Below, piece by piece: positions 43,021-54,715 of a stretch of DNA of 64,000 bases. Source of the stretch: Episyrphus balteatus. Lineage: Eukaryota; Arthropoda; Insecta; Diptera; Syrphidae. The stretch spans positions 85,002,867 through 85,066,866 of the forward strand of contig NC_079136.1 in NCBI RefSeq assembly GCF_945859705.1, in the 5' to 3' direction. The notes beneath the pieces were generated by a model, which worked only from the letters and a program-made list of their open reading frames with translations, ran no database searches and had not been told where the DNA came from. The number at the start of each line of letters is the position of its first letter. The first letter of the stretch is position 1. Made by a program: the position numbers and the translations under genes.

Positions 43021-46000
43021 TCAAAATGTTTAAATCGTCATATCTCCATAACGGAGCCTCTACACACCCCCAAACTTGCTAAATTCAAAACTCTCTAAAA
43101 ACAAAACTACAAGTCCAAAACTTATAGAAAATATATTTTTGTGCTCTGTGAGTCGATATCCTTCGCATTCAATTCAATTGGAGTGAAAAAATTCACTTTT
43201 GAAGAAAATCACATTTCAAAATGTTTAAATCGTCATATCTCCTTAACGGAGCCTCTAAACACCCCCAAACTTGCAAAATTCAAAACTCTCTAAAAACAAA
43301 ACTACAAGTCCAAAACTTATAGAAAATACATTTTTGTGCTCTGTGAGTCGATATCCTTCGCATACAATTCAATTGGAGTGAAAAAATTCACTTTTGAAGA
43401 AAATCACATTTCAAAATGTTTAAATCGTCATATCTCCTTAACGGAGCCTCTAAACACCCCCAAACTTGCAAAATTCAAAACTCTCTAAAAACAAAACTAC
43501 AAGTCCAAAACTTATAGAAAATACATTTTTGTGCTCTGTGAGTCGATATCCTTCGCATTCAATTCAATTGGAGTGAAAAAATTCACGTTTGAAGAAAATC
43601 ACATTTCAAAATGTTTAAATCGTCATATCTCCTTAACGGAGCCTCTAAACACCCCCAAACTTGCAAAATTCAAAACTCTCTAAAAACAAAACTACAAGTC
43701 CAAAACTTATAGAAAATACATTTTTGTGCTCTGTGAGTCGATATCCTTCGCATACAATTCAATTGGAGTGAAAAAATTCACTTTTGAAGAAAATCACATT
43801 TCAAAATGTTTAAATCGTCATATCTCCTTAACGGAGCCTCTAAACACCCCCAAACTTGCAAAATTCAAAACTCTCTAAAAACAAAACTACAAGTCCAAAA
43901 CTTATAGAAAATACATTTTTGTGCTCTGTGAGTCGATATCCTTCGCATTCAATTCAATTGGAGTGAAAAAATTTCACGTTTGAAGAAAATCACATTTCAA
44001 AATGTTTAAATCGTCATATCTCCTTAACGGAGCCTCTAAACACCCCAGAACTTGCAAAATTCAAAACTCTCTAAAAACAAAACTACAAGTCCAAAACTTA
44101 TAGAAAATACATTTTTGTGCTCTGTGAGTCGATATCCTTCGCATACAATTCATTTGGAGTGAAAAAATTCACTTTTGAAGAAAATCACATTCAAAATGTT
44201 TAAATCGTCATATCTCCATAACGGAGCCTCTACACACCCCCAAACTTGCTAAATTCAAAACTCTCTAAAAACAAAACTACAAGTCCAAAACTTATAGAAA
44301 ATATATTTTTGTGCTCTGTGAGTCGATATCCTTCGCATTCAATTCAATTGGAGTGAAAAAATTCACTTTTGAAGAAAATCACATTTCAAAATGTTTAAAT
44401 CGTCATATCTCCTTAACGGAGCCTCTAAACACCCCCAAACTTGCAAAATTCAAAACTCTCTAAAAACAAAACTACAAGTCCAAAACTTATAGAAAATACA
44501 TTTTTGTGCTCTGTGAGTCGATATCCTTCGCATACAATTCAATTGGAGTGAAAAAATTCACTTTTGAAGAAAATCACATTTCAAAATGTTTAAATCGTCA
44601 TATCTCCTTAACGGAGCCTCTAAACACCCCCAAACTTGCAAAATTCAAAACTCTCTTAAAACAAAACTACAAGTCCAAAACTTATAGAAAATACATTTTT
44701 GTGCTCTGTGAGTCGATATCCTTCGCATTCAATTCAATTGGAGTGAAAAAATTTCACGTTTGAAGAAAATCACATTTCAAAATGTTTAAATCGTCATATC
44801 TCCTTAACGGAGCCTCTAAACACCCCAAAACTTGCAAAATTCAAAACTCTCTAAAAACAAAACTACAAGTCCAAAACTTATAGAAAATACATTTTTGTGC
44901 TCTGTGAGTCGATATCCTTCGCATACAATTCAATTGGAGTGAAAAAATTCACTTTTGAAGAAAATCACATTTCAAAATGTTTAAATCGTCATATCTCCTT
45001 AACGGAGCCTCTAAACACCCCCAAACTTGCAAAATTCAAAACTCTCTAAAAACAAAACTACAAGTCCAAAACTTATAGAAAATACATTTTTGTGCTCTGT
45101 GAGTCGATATCCTTCGCATTCAATTCAATTGGAGTGAAAAAATTCACGTTTGAAGAAAATCACATTTCAAAATGTTTAAATCGTCATATCTCCTTAACGG
45201 AGCCTCTAAACACCCCCAAACTTGCAAAATTCAAAACTCTCTAAAAACAAAACTACAAGTCCAAAACTTATAGAAAATACATTTTTGTGCTCTGTGAGTC
45301 GATATCCTTCGCATACAATTCAATTGGAGTGAAAAAATTCACTTTTGAAGAAAATCACATTTCAAAATGTTTAAATCGTCATATCTCCTTAACGGAACCT
45401 CTAAACACCCCCAAACTTGCAAAATTCAAAACTCTCTAAAAACAAAACTACAAGTCCAAAACTTATAGAAAATACATTTTTGTGCTCTGTGAGTCGATAT
45501 CCTTCGCATACAATTCAATTGGAGTGAAAAAATTCACTTTTGAAGAAAATCACATTTCAAAATGTTTAAATCATCATATCTCCTTAACGGAGCCTCTACA
45601 CGCCCCCAAACTTGCAAAATTCAAAACTCTCTAAAAACAAAACTACAAGTCCAAAACTTATAGAAAATACATTTTTGTGCTCTGTGAGTCGATATCCTTC
45701 GCCTACAATTCATTTGGAGTGAAAAAAATTACCTTTTGAAGAAAATCACATTTCAAAATGTTTAAATCGTCATATCTCCTTAACGGAGCCTCTAAACACC
45801 CCCAAACTTGCAAAATTCAAAACTCTCTAAAACAAAACTACAAGTCCAAAACTTATAGAAAATACATTTTTGTGCTCTGTGAGTCGATATCCTTCGCATA
45901 CAATTCATTTGGAGTGAAAAAATTCACTTTTGAAGAAAATCACATTTCAAAATGTTTAAATCGTCATATCTCCTTAACGGAGCCTCTAAACACCCCCAAA

Positions 46001-48560
46001 CTTGCAAAATTCAAAACTCTCTAAAAACAAAACTACAAGTCCAAAACTTATAGAAAATACATTTTTGTGCTCTGTGAGTCGATATCCTTCGCATACAATT
46101 CAATTGGAGTGAAAAAATTCACTTTTGAAGAAAATCACATTTCAAAATGTTTAAATCGTCATATCTCCTTAACGGAGCCTCTAAACACCCCCAAACTTGC
46201 AAAATTCAAAACTCTCTAAAAACAAAACTACAAGTCCAAAACTTATAGAAAATATATTTTTGTGCTCTGTGAGTCGATATCCTTCGCATTCAATTCAATT
46301 GGAGTGAAAAAATTTCACGTTTGAAGAAAATCACATTTCAAAATGTTTAAATCGTCATATCTCCTTAACGGAGCCTCTAAACACCCCCAAACTTGCAAAA
46401 TTCAAAACTCTCTAAAAACAAAACTACAAGTCCAAAACTTATAGAAAATACATTTTTGTGCTCTGTGAGTCGATATCCTTCGCATACAATTCAATTGGAG
46501 TGAAAAAATTCACTTTTGAAGAAAATCACATTTCAAAATGTTTAAATCGTCATATCTCCTTAACGGAGCCTCTAAACACCCCAGAACTTGCAAAATTCAA
46601 AACTCTCTAAAAACAAAACTACAAGTCCAAAACTTATAGAAAATACATTTTTGTGCTCTGTGAGTCGATATCCTTCGCATACAATTCATTTGGAGTGAAA
46701 AAATTCACTTTTGAAGAAAATCACATTCAAAATGTTTAAATCGTCATATCTCCATAACGGAGCCTCTACACACCCCCAAACTTGCTAAATTCAAAACTCT
46801 CTAAAAACAAAACTACAAGTCCAAAACTTATAGAAAATATATTTTTGTGCTCTGTGAGTCGATATCCTTCGCATTCAATTCAATTGGAGTGAAAAAATTC
46901 ACTTTTGAAGAAAATCACATTTCAAAATGTTTAAATCGTCATATCTCCTTAACGGAGCCTCTAAACACCCCCAAACTTACAAAATTCAAAACTCTCTAAA
47001 AACAAAACTACAAGTCCAAAACTTATAGAAAATACATTTTTGTGCTCTGTGAGTCGATATCCTTCGCATACAATTCAATTGGAGTGAAAAAATTCACTTT
47101 TGAAGAAAATCACATTTCAAAATGTTTAAATCGTCATATCTCCTTAACGGAGCCTCTAAACACCCCCAAACTTGCAAAATTCAAAACTCTCTAAAAACAA
47201 AACTACAAGTCCAAAACTTATAGAAAATACATTTTTGTGCTCTGTGAGTCGATATCCTTCGCATTCAATTCAATTGGAGTGAAAAAATTTCACGTTTGAA
47301 GAAAATCACATTTCAAAATGTTTAAATCGTCATATCTCCTTAACGGAGCCTCTAAACACCCCAAAACTTGCAAAATTCAAAACTCTCTAAAAACAAAACT
47401 ACAAGTCCAAAACTTATAGAAAATACATTTTTGTGCTCTGTGAGTCGATATCCTTCGCATACAATTCATTTGGAGTGAAAAAATTCACTTTTGAAGAAAA
47501 TCACATTTCAAAATGTTTAAATCGTCATATCTCCTTAACGGAGCCTCTAAACACCCCCAAACTTGCAAAATTCAAAACTCTCTAAAAACAAAACTACAAG
47601 TCCAAAACTTATAGAAAATACATTTTTGTGCTCTGTGAGTCGATATCCTTCGCATTCAATTCAATTGGAGTGAAAAAATTCACGTTTGAAGAAAATCACA
47701 TTTCAAAATGTTTAAATCGTCATATCTCCTTAACGGAGCCTCTAAACACCCCCAAACTTGCAAAATTCAAAACTCTCTAAAAACAAAACTACAAGTCCAA
47801 AACTTATAGAAAATACATTTTTGTGCTCTGTGAGTCGATATCCTTCGCATACAATTCAATTGGAGTGAAAAAATTCACTTTTGAAGAAAATCACATTTCA
47901 AAATGTTTAAATCGTCATATCTCCTTAACGGAACCTCTAAACACCCCCAAACTTGCAAAATTCAAAACTCTCTAAAAACAAAACTACAAGTCCAAAACTT
48001 ATAGAAAATACATTTTTGTGCTCTGTGAGTCGATATCCTTCGCATACAATTCAATTGGAGTGAAAAAATTCACTTTTGAAGAAAATCACATTTCAAAATG
48101 TTTAAATCATCATATCTCCTTAACGGAGCCTCTACACGCCCCCAAACTTGCAAAATTCAAAACTCTCTAAAAACAAAACTACAAGTCCAAAACTTATAGA
48201 AAATACATTTTTGTGCTCTGTGAGTCGATATCCTTCGCCTACAATTCATTTGGAGTGAAAAAAATTACCTTTTGAAGAAAATCACATTTCAAAATGTTTA
48301 AATCGTCATATCTCCTTAACGGAGCCTCTAAACACCCCCAAACTTGCAAAATTCAAAACTCTCTAAAACAAAACTACAAGTCCAAAACTTATAGAAAATA
48401 CATTTTTGTGCTCTGTGAGTCGATATCCTTCGCATACAATTCATTTGGAGTGAAAAAATTCACTTTTGAAGAAAATCACATTTCAAAATGTTTAAATCGT
48501 CATATCTCCTTAACGGAGCCTCTAAACACCCCCAAACTTGCAAAATTCAAAACTCTCTAA
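43021..48560 (+). repeat. 6-monomer (1170 bp) and 13-monomer (2536 bp) duplications
   Basis: A distinctive monomer with cacattcaaaatg (one T lost), tatctccataacgg and cttgctaaattc occurs at 43021, 44191 and 46727. The offsets are 1170 bp (exactly 6 monomers) and 2536 bp (13 monomers plus 1). Other markers at the 2536 offset are ccccagaac at 44048 and 46584, and gtgaaaaaaattacc with ctctaaaacaaaac near 45725/45828 and 48261/48364. After about 48560 the second copy lacks one monomer: the tatatttt marker is offset by only 2341 bp (46253 and 48594). Confidence 0.88.
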
Positions 48561-50381
48561 AAACAAAACTACAAGTCCAAAACTTATAGAAAATATATTT
48601 TTGTGCTCTGTGAGTCGATATCCTTCGCATTCAATTCAATTGGAGTGAAAAAATTTCACGTTTGAAGAAAATCACATTTCAAAATGTTTAAATCGTCATA
48701 TCTCCTTAACGGAGCCTCTAAACACCCCAAAACTTGCAAAATTCAAAACTCTCTAAAAACAAAACTAGAAGTCCAAAACTTATAGAAAATACATTTTTGT
48801 GCTCTGTGAGTCGATATCCTTCGCATACAATTCAATTGGAGTGAAAAAATTCACTTTTGAAGAAAATCACATTTCAAAATGTTTAAATCGTCATATCTCC
48901 TTAACGGAGCCTCTAAACACCCCCAAACTTGCAAAATTCAAAACTCTCTAAAAACAAAACTACAAGTCCAAAACTTATAGAAAATACATTTTTGTGCTCT
49001 GTGAGTCGATATCCTTGGCATTCAATTCAATTGGAGTGAAAAAATTCACGTTTGAAAAAAATCACATTTCAAAATGTTTAAATCGTCATATCTCCTTAAC
49101 GGAGCCTCTAAACACCCCCAAACTTGCAAAATTCAAAACTCTCTAAAAACAAAACTACAAGTCCAAAACTTATAGAAAATACATTTGTGTGCTCTGTGAG
49201 TCGATATCCTTCGCATACAATTCAATTGGAGTGAAAAAATTCACTTTTGAAGAAAATCACATTTCAAAATGTTTAAATCGTCATATCTCCTTAACGGAGC
49301 CTCTAAACACCCCCAAACTTGCAAAATTCAAAACTCTCTAAAAACAAAACTACAAGTCCAAAACTTATAGAAAATACATTTGTGTGCTCTGTGAGTCGAT
49401 ATCCTTCGCATACAATTCAATTGGAGTGAAAAAATTCACTTTTGAAGAAAATCACATTTCAAAATGTTTAAATCGTCATATCTCCTTAACGGAGCCTCTA
49501 AACAACCCCAAACTTGCAAATATCAAAACTCTCTAAAAACAAAACTACAAGTCCAAAACTTATAGAAAATACATTTTTGTGCTCTGTGAGTCGATATCCT
49601 TCGCATACAATTCAATTGGAGTGAAAAAATTCACTTTTGAAGAAAATCACATTTCAAAATGTTTAAATCGTCATATCTCCTTAACGGAGCCTCTAAACAC
49701 CCCCAAACTTGCAAAATTCAAAACTCTCTAAAAACAAAACTACAAGTCCAAAACTTATAGAAAATACATTTTTGTGCTCTGTGAGTCGATATCCTTCGCA
49801 TACAATTCATTTGGAGTGAAAAAATTCACTTTTGAAGAAAATCACATTTCAAAATGTTTAAATCGTCATATCTCCTTAACGGAGCCTCTAAACACCCCCA
49901 AACTTGCAAAATTCAAAACTCTCTAAAAACAAAACTACAAGTCCAAAACTTATAGAAAATACATTTTTGTGCTCTGTGAGTCGATATCCTTCGCATACAA
50001 TTCAATTGGAGTGAAAAAATTCACTTTTGAAGAAAATCACATTTCAAAATGTTTAAATCGTCATATCTCCTTAACGGAGCCTCTAAACACCCCCAAACTT
50101 GCAAAATTCAAAACTCTCTAAAAACAAAACTACAAGTCCAAAACTTATAGAAAATACATTTTTGTGCTCTGTGAGTCGATATCCTTCGCATTCAATTCAA
50201 TTGGAGTGAAAAAATTCACGTTTGAAGAAAATCACATTTCAAAATGTTTAAATCGTCATATCTCCTTAACGGAGCCTCTAAACACCCCAAAACTTGCAAA
50301 ATTCAAAACTCTCTAAAAACAAAACTACAAGTCCAAAACTTATAGAAAATACATTTTTGTGCTCTGTGAGTCGATATCCTT

Positions 50382-52290
50382 CGCAAACAATTCAATTGAA
50401 GAAAATCACATTTCAAAATGTTTAAATCGTCATATCTCCTTAACGGAACCTCTAAACACCCCCAAACTTGCAAAATTCAAAACTCTCTAAAAACAAAACT
50501 ACAAGTCCAAAACTTATAGAAAATACATTTTTGTGCTCTGTGAGTCGATATCCTTCGCATACAATTCAATTGGAGTGAAAAAATTCACTTTTGAAGAAAA
50601 TCACATTTCAAAATGTTTAAATCGTCATATCTCCTTAACGGAGCCTCTAAACACCCCCAAACTTGCAAAATTCAAAACTCTCTAAAAACAAAACTACAAG
50701 TCCAAAACTTATAGAAAATACATTTGTGTGCTCTGTGAGTCGATATCCTTCGCATACAATTCATTTGGAGTGAAAAAATTCACTTTTGAAGAAAATCACA
50801 TTTCAAAATGTTTAAATCGTCATATCTCCTTAACGGAGCCTCTAAACACCCCCAAACTTGCAAAATTCAAAACTCTCTAAAAACAAAACTACAAGTCCAA
50901 AACTTATAGAAAATACATTTTTGTGCTCTGTGAGTCGATATCCTTCGCATACAATTCAATTGGAGTGAAAAAATTCACTTTTGAAGAAAATCACATTTCA
51001 AAATGTTTAAATCGTCATATCTCCTTAACAGAGCCTCTAAACACCCCCAAACTTGCAAAATTCAAAACTCTCTAAAAACAAAACTACAAGTCCAAAACTT
51101 ATAGAAAATACATTTTTGTGCTCTGTGAGTCGATATCCTTCGCATTCAATTCAATTGGAGTGAAAAAATTCACGTTTGAAGAAAATCACATTTCAAAATG
51201 TTTAAATCGTCATATCTCCTTAACGGAGCCTCTAAACACCCCAAAACTTGCAAAATTCAAAACTCTCTAAAAACAAAACTAAAAGTCCAAAACTTATAGA
51301 AAATACATTTTTGTGCTCTGTGAGTCGATATCCTTCGCAAACAATTCAATTGAAGAAAATCACATTTCAAAATGTTTAAATCGTCATATCTCCTTAACGG
51401 AACCTCTAAACACCCCCAAACTTGCAAAATTCAAAACTCTCTAAAAACAAAACTACAAGTCCAAAACTTATAGAAAATACATTTTTGTGCTCTGTGAGTC
51501 GATATCCTTCGCATACAATTCAATTGGAGTGAAAAAATTCACTTTTGAAGAAAATCACATTTCAAAATGTTTAAATCGTCATATCTCCTTAACGGAGCCT
51601 CTAAACACCCCCAAACTTGCAAAATTCAAAACTCTAAAAACAAAACTACAAGTCCAAAACTTATAGAAAATACATTTTTGTGCTCTGTGAGTCGATATCC
51701 TTCGCATACAATTCAATTAGAGTTAAAAAATTCTTGAAGAAAATCACATTTCAAAATGTTTAAATCGTCATATCTCCTTAACGGAGCCTCTAAACACCCC
51801 CAAACTTGCAAAATTCAAAACTCTCTAAAAACAAAACTACAAGTCCAAAACTTATAGAAAATACATTTTTGTGCTCTGTGAGTCGATATCCTTCGCATAC
51901 AATTCATTTGGAGTGAAAAAATTCACTTTTGAAGAAAATCACATTTCAAAATGTTTAAATCGTCATATCTCCATAACGGAGCCTCTACACACCCCCAAAC
52001 TTGCAAAATTCAAAACTCTCTAAAAACAAAACTACAAGTCCAAAACTTATAGAAAATACATTTTTGTGCTCTGTGAGTCGATATCCTTCGCCTACAATTC
52101 ATTTGGAGTGAAAAAAATTCAATTTTGAAGAAAATCACATTTCAAAATGTTTAAATCGTCATATCTCCTTAACGGAGCCTCTAAACACCCCCAAACTTGC
52201 AAAATTCAAAACTCTCTAAAAACAAAACTACAAGTCCAAAATTTATAGAAAATACATTTTTGTGCTCTGTGAGTCGATATCCTTCGCATA
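50382..52290 (+). repeat. 5-monomer duplication (954 bp) next to the LINE insertion
   Basis: The 21-bp-deleted monomer with cgcaaacaattcaattg occurs at 50382 and 51336, followed both times by cggaacctc. The preceding monomers also match (ttcaattcaattgg with cgtttgaag, and hinge caccccaaaac). The offset is 5 x 195 minus 21. The second copy then carries an extra deletion near 51730, reading aaaaaattcttgaag. The LINE lies just to the right and is not part of the duplicated unit. Confidence 0.75.
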
Positions 52291-52364
52291 CAATTCAATT
52301 GGAGTGAAAAAATTCACTTTTGAAGAAAATCACATTTCAAAATGTTTAAATCGTCATATCTCCT

Positions 52365-52378
52365 TAACGGAGCCTCTA
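52365..52378. repeat. Target-site duplication, left copy
   Basis: The 14 bases taacggagcctcta of a family C monomer immediately precede the LINE 3' end. They recur at the other end of the element. The sequence is ordinary satellite, so it also occurs in every C monomer; what makes it a target-site duplication is that the monomer is interrupted and resumes by repeating these bases. Confidence 0.88.
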
Positions 52379-52396
52379 GGTTAGGTTAGGTTAGGT
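52379..52396 (-). repeat. LINE 3' tail of telomere-like TTAGG units
   Basis: On the plus strand this reads ggttaggttaggttaggt, about three and a half TTAGG units, directly abutting the left target-site duplication. On the element's sense strand it is a terminal run of CCTAA units. Many I-superfamily LINEs end in short simple repeats instead of poly(A). TTAGG is the usual insect telomere unit. The tail could be the element's own terminal repeat or a relic of a telomeric template. Three units are too few to call a telomere. Confidence 0.85.
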
Positions 52397-52482
52397 AGAA
52401 ATGGCTGTCAGGAAAACAACTGACACACTTAGACCATTTATTGGTCCGTTGTGATACCATGATTTTGTGAGGAAATTCCTCA
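52397..52482 (-). other. LINE 3' untranslated region
   Basis: This segment lies between the stop codon of the RNase H-bearing frame and the TTAGG-type tail. It has no open frame of note. Its stop-proximal end is a near-perfect palindrome, listed separately. In LINEs this region is where the reverse transcriptase recognises its own RNA, so it is expected to be retained in truncated copies, as here. Confidence 0.75.
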
Positions 52483-52483
52483 C
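52467..52483 (-). promoter_or_regulatory. Hairpin-forming palindrome at the LINE stop codon
   Basis: The plus strand reads gtgaggaaattcctcac, an inverted repeat with eight paired bases on each side of one central base (in practice a 7-bp stem and a 3-base loop). It overlaps the last base of the stop codon and begins the 3' UTR. In several LINEs a 3' stem-loop is the recognition site for the element's reverse transcriptase. Such a role here is inference. Confidence 0.5.
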
Positions 52484-54042
52484 TAATTAAACCAGTTGGA
52501 GCTTTTAATAAAGCGGTGAAGGTTGAAGATGTCAGTATTGATTAGTTCACTGGTATCTTCTAAGAAATATTTTTCCAGGTATTTTTTACGTCTACTGGAA
52601 AGGGCAGGACATGAGCAGAGAAGATGTTGGATTGTTTCTTCTTCTTCCTCATCAAGGCAACTTCTACAGAAGTCGTTAGAGATTACGCCAAGTCTTATGG
52701 CGTGTCTACCTATGAGACAGTGTCCTGTTAAGACACCTATTACTGAGCTGATATGCAATCTGCTTAGAGACAACAAATTTTTTGAACGTTTTGGATCTAG
52801 CCTAGGCCAGATCTGCTTGGTCGTTTGGCAAGTTATAATGTTTGACCATCGTATGTTTGTTGCCTCTATAGCTTCTTGCTTCAGCATGAGTTTGCACGTT
52901 GCGATTGGTATACCAATATTTGCCTTATTGGGTAAAATTGGTATTAGAGTTCCATTTCTGGCGAGTTCGTCTGCTTCACAGTTTCCCAGAATATCTCTGT
53001 GACCCGGCACCCAGAAAAGGTGAATGTTAAACTGTTCTGACATCTCCATGAGAGATGATCGACAGTCGCGGGCAGTAACGGAGTTTGTGGAAACCGAAGC
53101 TAACGATTTAAGGGCGGCCTGGCTATCAGAGAAGATGCGGATATCCGATGTAGATATCACGTTTTCTTTGAGCCAAGTCAGTACTTCTTTAATCGCCATT
53201 ATTTCCGCTTGGAACACGCTGCAGTGATTAGGGAGACGGAAGGAGAGACTAACATTAAGTCTATCGGAGTAAACCCCGCCACCCACTCCGTCATTGGTTT
53301 TAGAACCATCTGTGTAGAAATGAATTGAATCATCTCTTAGAAACTCGGCATTGTCCCATTCTGATCTATTTGGGATGGTGACTTCATAATTATTGCCGAA
53401 AACCAATTGTGGGGTGGTGTAGTCGGAGTGACTGTGGATTGATCCGAATGAATTCAGAATATTTGTGTGGCCAATAGAGTTATTGGTCCATTGAGAGATG
53501 GCTTGGAGTCGAATAGCAGTGCTCGCGGCCACCTGCTTGCTGAATATATCTATGGGTGGAAGATTGAGTAATATATCAAGAGCGGCGGAAGGTGTCGAAC
53601 GGAGAGCTCCGCTGATGCACATGCAGGCTGAACGTTGGACTTTGCTTAACTTGTCTCGATATGTTACTTTTTCCAGAGCAGTCCACCAAACTGCTACCCC
53701 GTAAGTGAGAATAGGTCTGATGACTGCAGTGTATAGCCAATGAGTTATTTTAGGAGATAGTCCCCATTTATTCCCTATAGCTTTTTTGCAAGAAAAGAGT
53801 GCCACTGTGGCTTTTCTTATTCTTTCTTGTATGTTGGTTTTCCAGTTTAATTTGCTATCCAAAATAAGACCCAGGTATTTGGCTTCGCTGGCAAAATTAA
53901 GTGGAACACCATTAATAGAGGGGGGGTCTAGTTGTGGAATTTTATATTTCTTTGTAAAGAGGACAAGTTCTGTTTTTTGAGGATTTACCCCCAATCCACA
54001 GTTTGTTGCCCATTTTAGTAGCTTATTTAGAGCAGTTTGCAT
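52483..54042 (-). pseudogene. LINE polyprotein 3' part: RT thumb, RNase H, CCHC
   Basis: An open frame of 519 codons forming the C-terminal half of a LINE ORF2 product. Residues 16-29 (GLGVNPQKTELVLF) and 55-67 (KYLGLILDSKLNW) are the late reverse transcriptase motifs just after the catalytic box. Residues about 238-365 form a type I RNase H, with TDGS (D245), QAE (E280), SDSQAAL (D306), WVPGH (H348) and GN..AD (D358). All four metal-binding acidic residues are present. Residues 459-478 match C-x2-C-x10-H-x4-C, a zinc-knuckle-like motif common near the C terminus of these elements. The RNase H would degrade the RNA strand of the RNA:cDNA hybrid. The start at 54042 is only the first ATG after a frameshift. 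The true frame continues upstream, so this is a fragment, not a gene with its own start. Plus-strand frames at 52523-53980 are its shadows. Confidence 0.9.
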
Positions 54043-54050
54043 TAGTTCTA

Positions 54051-54715
54051 TTATAGTATGGAGATGTTTTCCTGATATGGCAATGGCGACGTCGCGACGT
54101 CGCCAGCGTATGCAATCACTTTGAATCCATCTACTTCTAGACCGACTAGTAGTTCATTAACCACTAAGTTCCACAGGAGTGGGGAGAGTACCCCTCCTTG
54201 TGGTGTACCTCTACTAACAGATCTTCTTGCTGAGAAATCTCCTAGAGTTGAGTTAATAATTCTGCTTTTCAGCATAAGGTCTATTAGCTCGCTCAGTGAG
54301 CTATCTACTTTAAGGTTCTTCAGTGCATTTGTGATTGCTATGTTGCTGACGTTGTTGAACGCGCCTTCAATGTCAAGAAATGCAACTAAGGTGAACTCTT
54401 TATGATGGAGGGAATATTCAATAGTGCGCACTACAGTATGTAGTGCTGTTTCAACCGATTTCCCTTTACAATAAGCGTGTTGTGCTGTAGATATAAGATT
54501 GGGATCTATGACATTACGCAAGTGGATATCAATCATTCGTTCTAAGGTTTTAAGAAGGAATGATGATAGGCTGATAGGTCGGAGGTCTTTCGGATTGACA
54601 TGAGAGAATTTGCCTGCTTTGGGTATGAATACAACTTTAACTTCTCTCCATAGGGCAGGGATGTGTTTCAATTTTACACATCCATTCAGAATTATCTCTA
54701 AGATGGGAATTAGAA
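54051..54715 (-). pseudogene. LINE reverse transcriptase fragment, truncated and inactivated
   Basis: The frame covers the reverse transcriptase fingers and palm. It enters from satellite: the open frame can be extended to 54755 from a TTG, but its first 13 residues are satellite-encoded. Numbering from that residue, recognisable motifs are WREVKVVFIPKAGK (36-49), LRPISLSS (58-65), the first catalytic segment FLDIEGAFNNV (126-136, D128) and GTPQGGVLSPLLWN (183-196). The catalytic YADD box reads YAGD (216-219), so one of its two aspartates is lost. Five codons later the frame departs from the family because of an 8-bp duplication, and it stops at 54051. The motifs before the box are intact, which suggests a fairly young copy. 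It cannot make active enzyme. Confidence 0.9.
54086..54103. repeat. 8-bp tandem duplication causing the LINE frameshift
   Basis: The plus strand has gcgacgtc twice in a row (54086-54101), followed by gc, together an 18-base perfect palindrome. Removing one 8-base copy would bring the upstream reverse transcriptase frame into register with the downstream frame, so this duplication is the break between the two pseudogene parts. It sits directly beside the YAGD codons. Confidence 0.85.

Larger units (their letters stand above)
1..52378 (+). repeat. 195-bp satellite array, left block
   Basis: Head-to-tail array of a monomer of about 195 bp, roughly 268 copies. The period is read directly: the motif gaaaatcaca after ttgaa or ttgga recurs at 1, 196, 391, 586, 781 and 976. 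All copies share one orientation. The best conserved part runs from ctacaagtccaaaactta through gtgctctgtgagtcgata to tccttcgc, with a second conserved block at atcgtcatatctc. The variable parts are the hinge between cttaac and aacttg, and the stretch between ttgga and gaaaatcac. Three sequence families (A, B, C) occupy successive stretches. The length is close to a nucleosomal repeat, as in many centromeric satellites, but that role is inference. I see no host gene or RNA gene in this block. Confidence 0.98.
17500..52378 (+). repeat. Long family C sub-array with nested higher-order repeats
   Basis: Monomers carry acggagcctctaaacacccc with either ccaaac or aaaac, and aaaactctc in place of family A's aaaattctc. 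Alternating sub-variants (gcatacaattcaatt, gcatacaattcattt, gcattcaattcaatt; cttttgaag versus cgtttgaag) form recognisable strings. These strings reveal the 5-, 8-, 11-, 13-, 21- and 24-monomer duplications listed separately. Nothing but satellite is visible in these 35 kb. Confidence 0.95.
52379..54715 (-). mobile_element. 5'-truncated non-LTR retrotransposon (I/LOA/R1-like LINE)
   Basis: A 2337-bp non-satellite insert that reads 5' to 3' on the minus strand. In order it holds a truncated reverse transcriptase, a thumb or connection region, RNase H, a C-terminal CCHC motif, a short 3' UTR and a tail of CCTAA-type units. It lacks ORF1, the apurinic endonuclease and the first part of the reverse transcriptase. 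That fits incomplete target-primed reverse transcription, which starts at the 3' end. It is flanked by 14-bp direct repeats of satellite, has no terminal repeats and no poly(A). An RNase H domain combined with this polymerase type points to the I superfamily (I, LOA, R1, Nimb, Outcast). I cannot place it in a clade by eye. It is much more GC-rich than the satellite. Confidence 0.93.

Noticed and set aside
52379..52396. True telomere or telomere-satellite junction
   Set aside because: Only about 3.5 TTAGG units are present and they lie between a LINE 3' UTR and a target-site duplication, so they are the element's tail.
52523..54405. Plus-strand frames at 52523-53002, 53024-53227, 53498-53704, 53786-53980 and 54121-54405
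   Set aside because: They lie opposite the LINE coding frames, whose reverse transcriptase and RNase H motifs are clear on the minus strand. The plus-strand translations show no recognisable domain.
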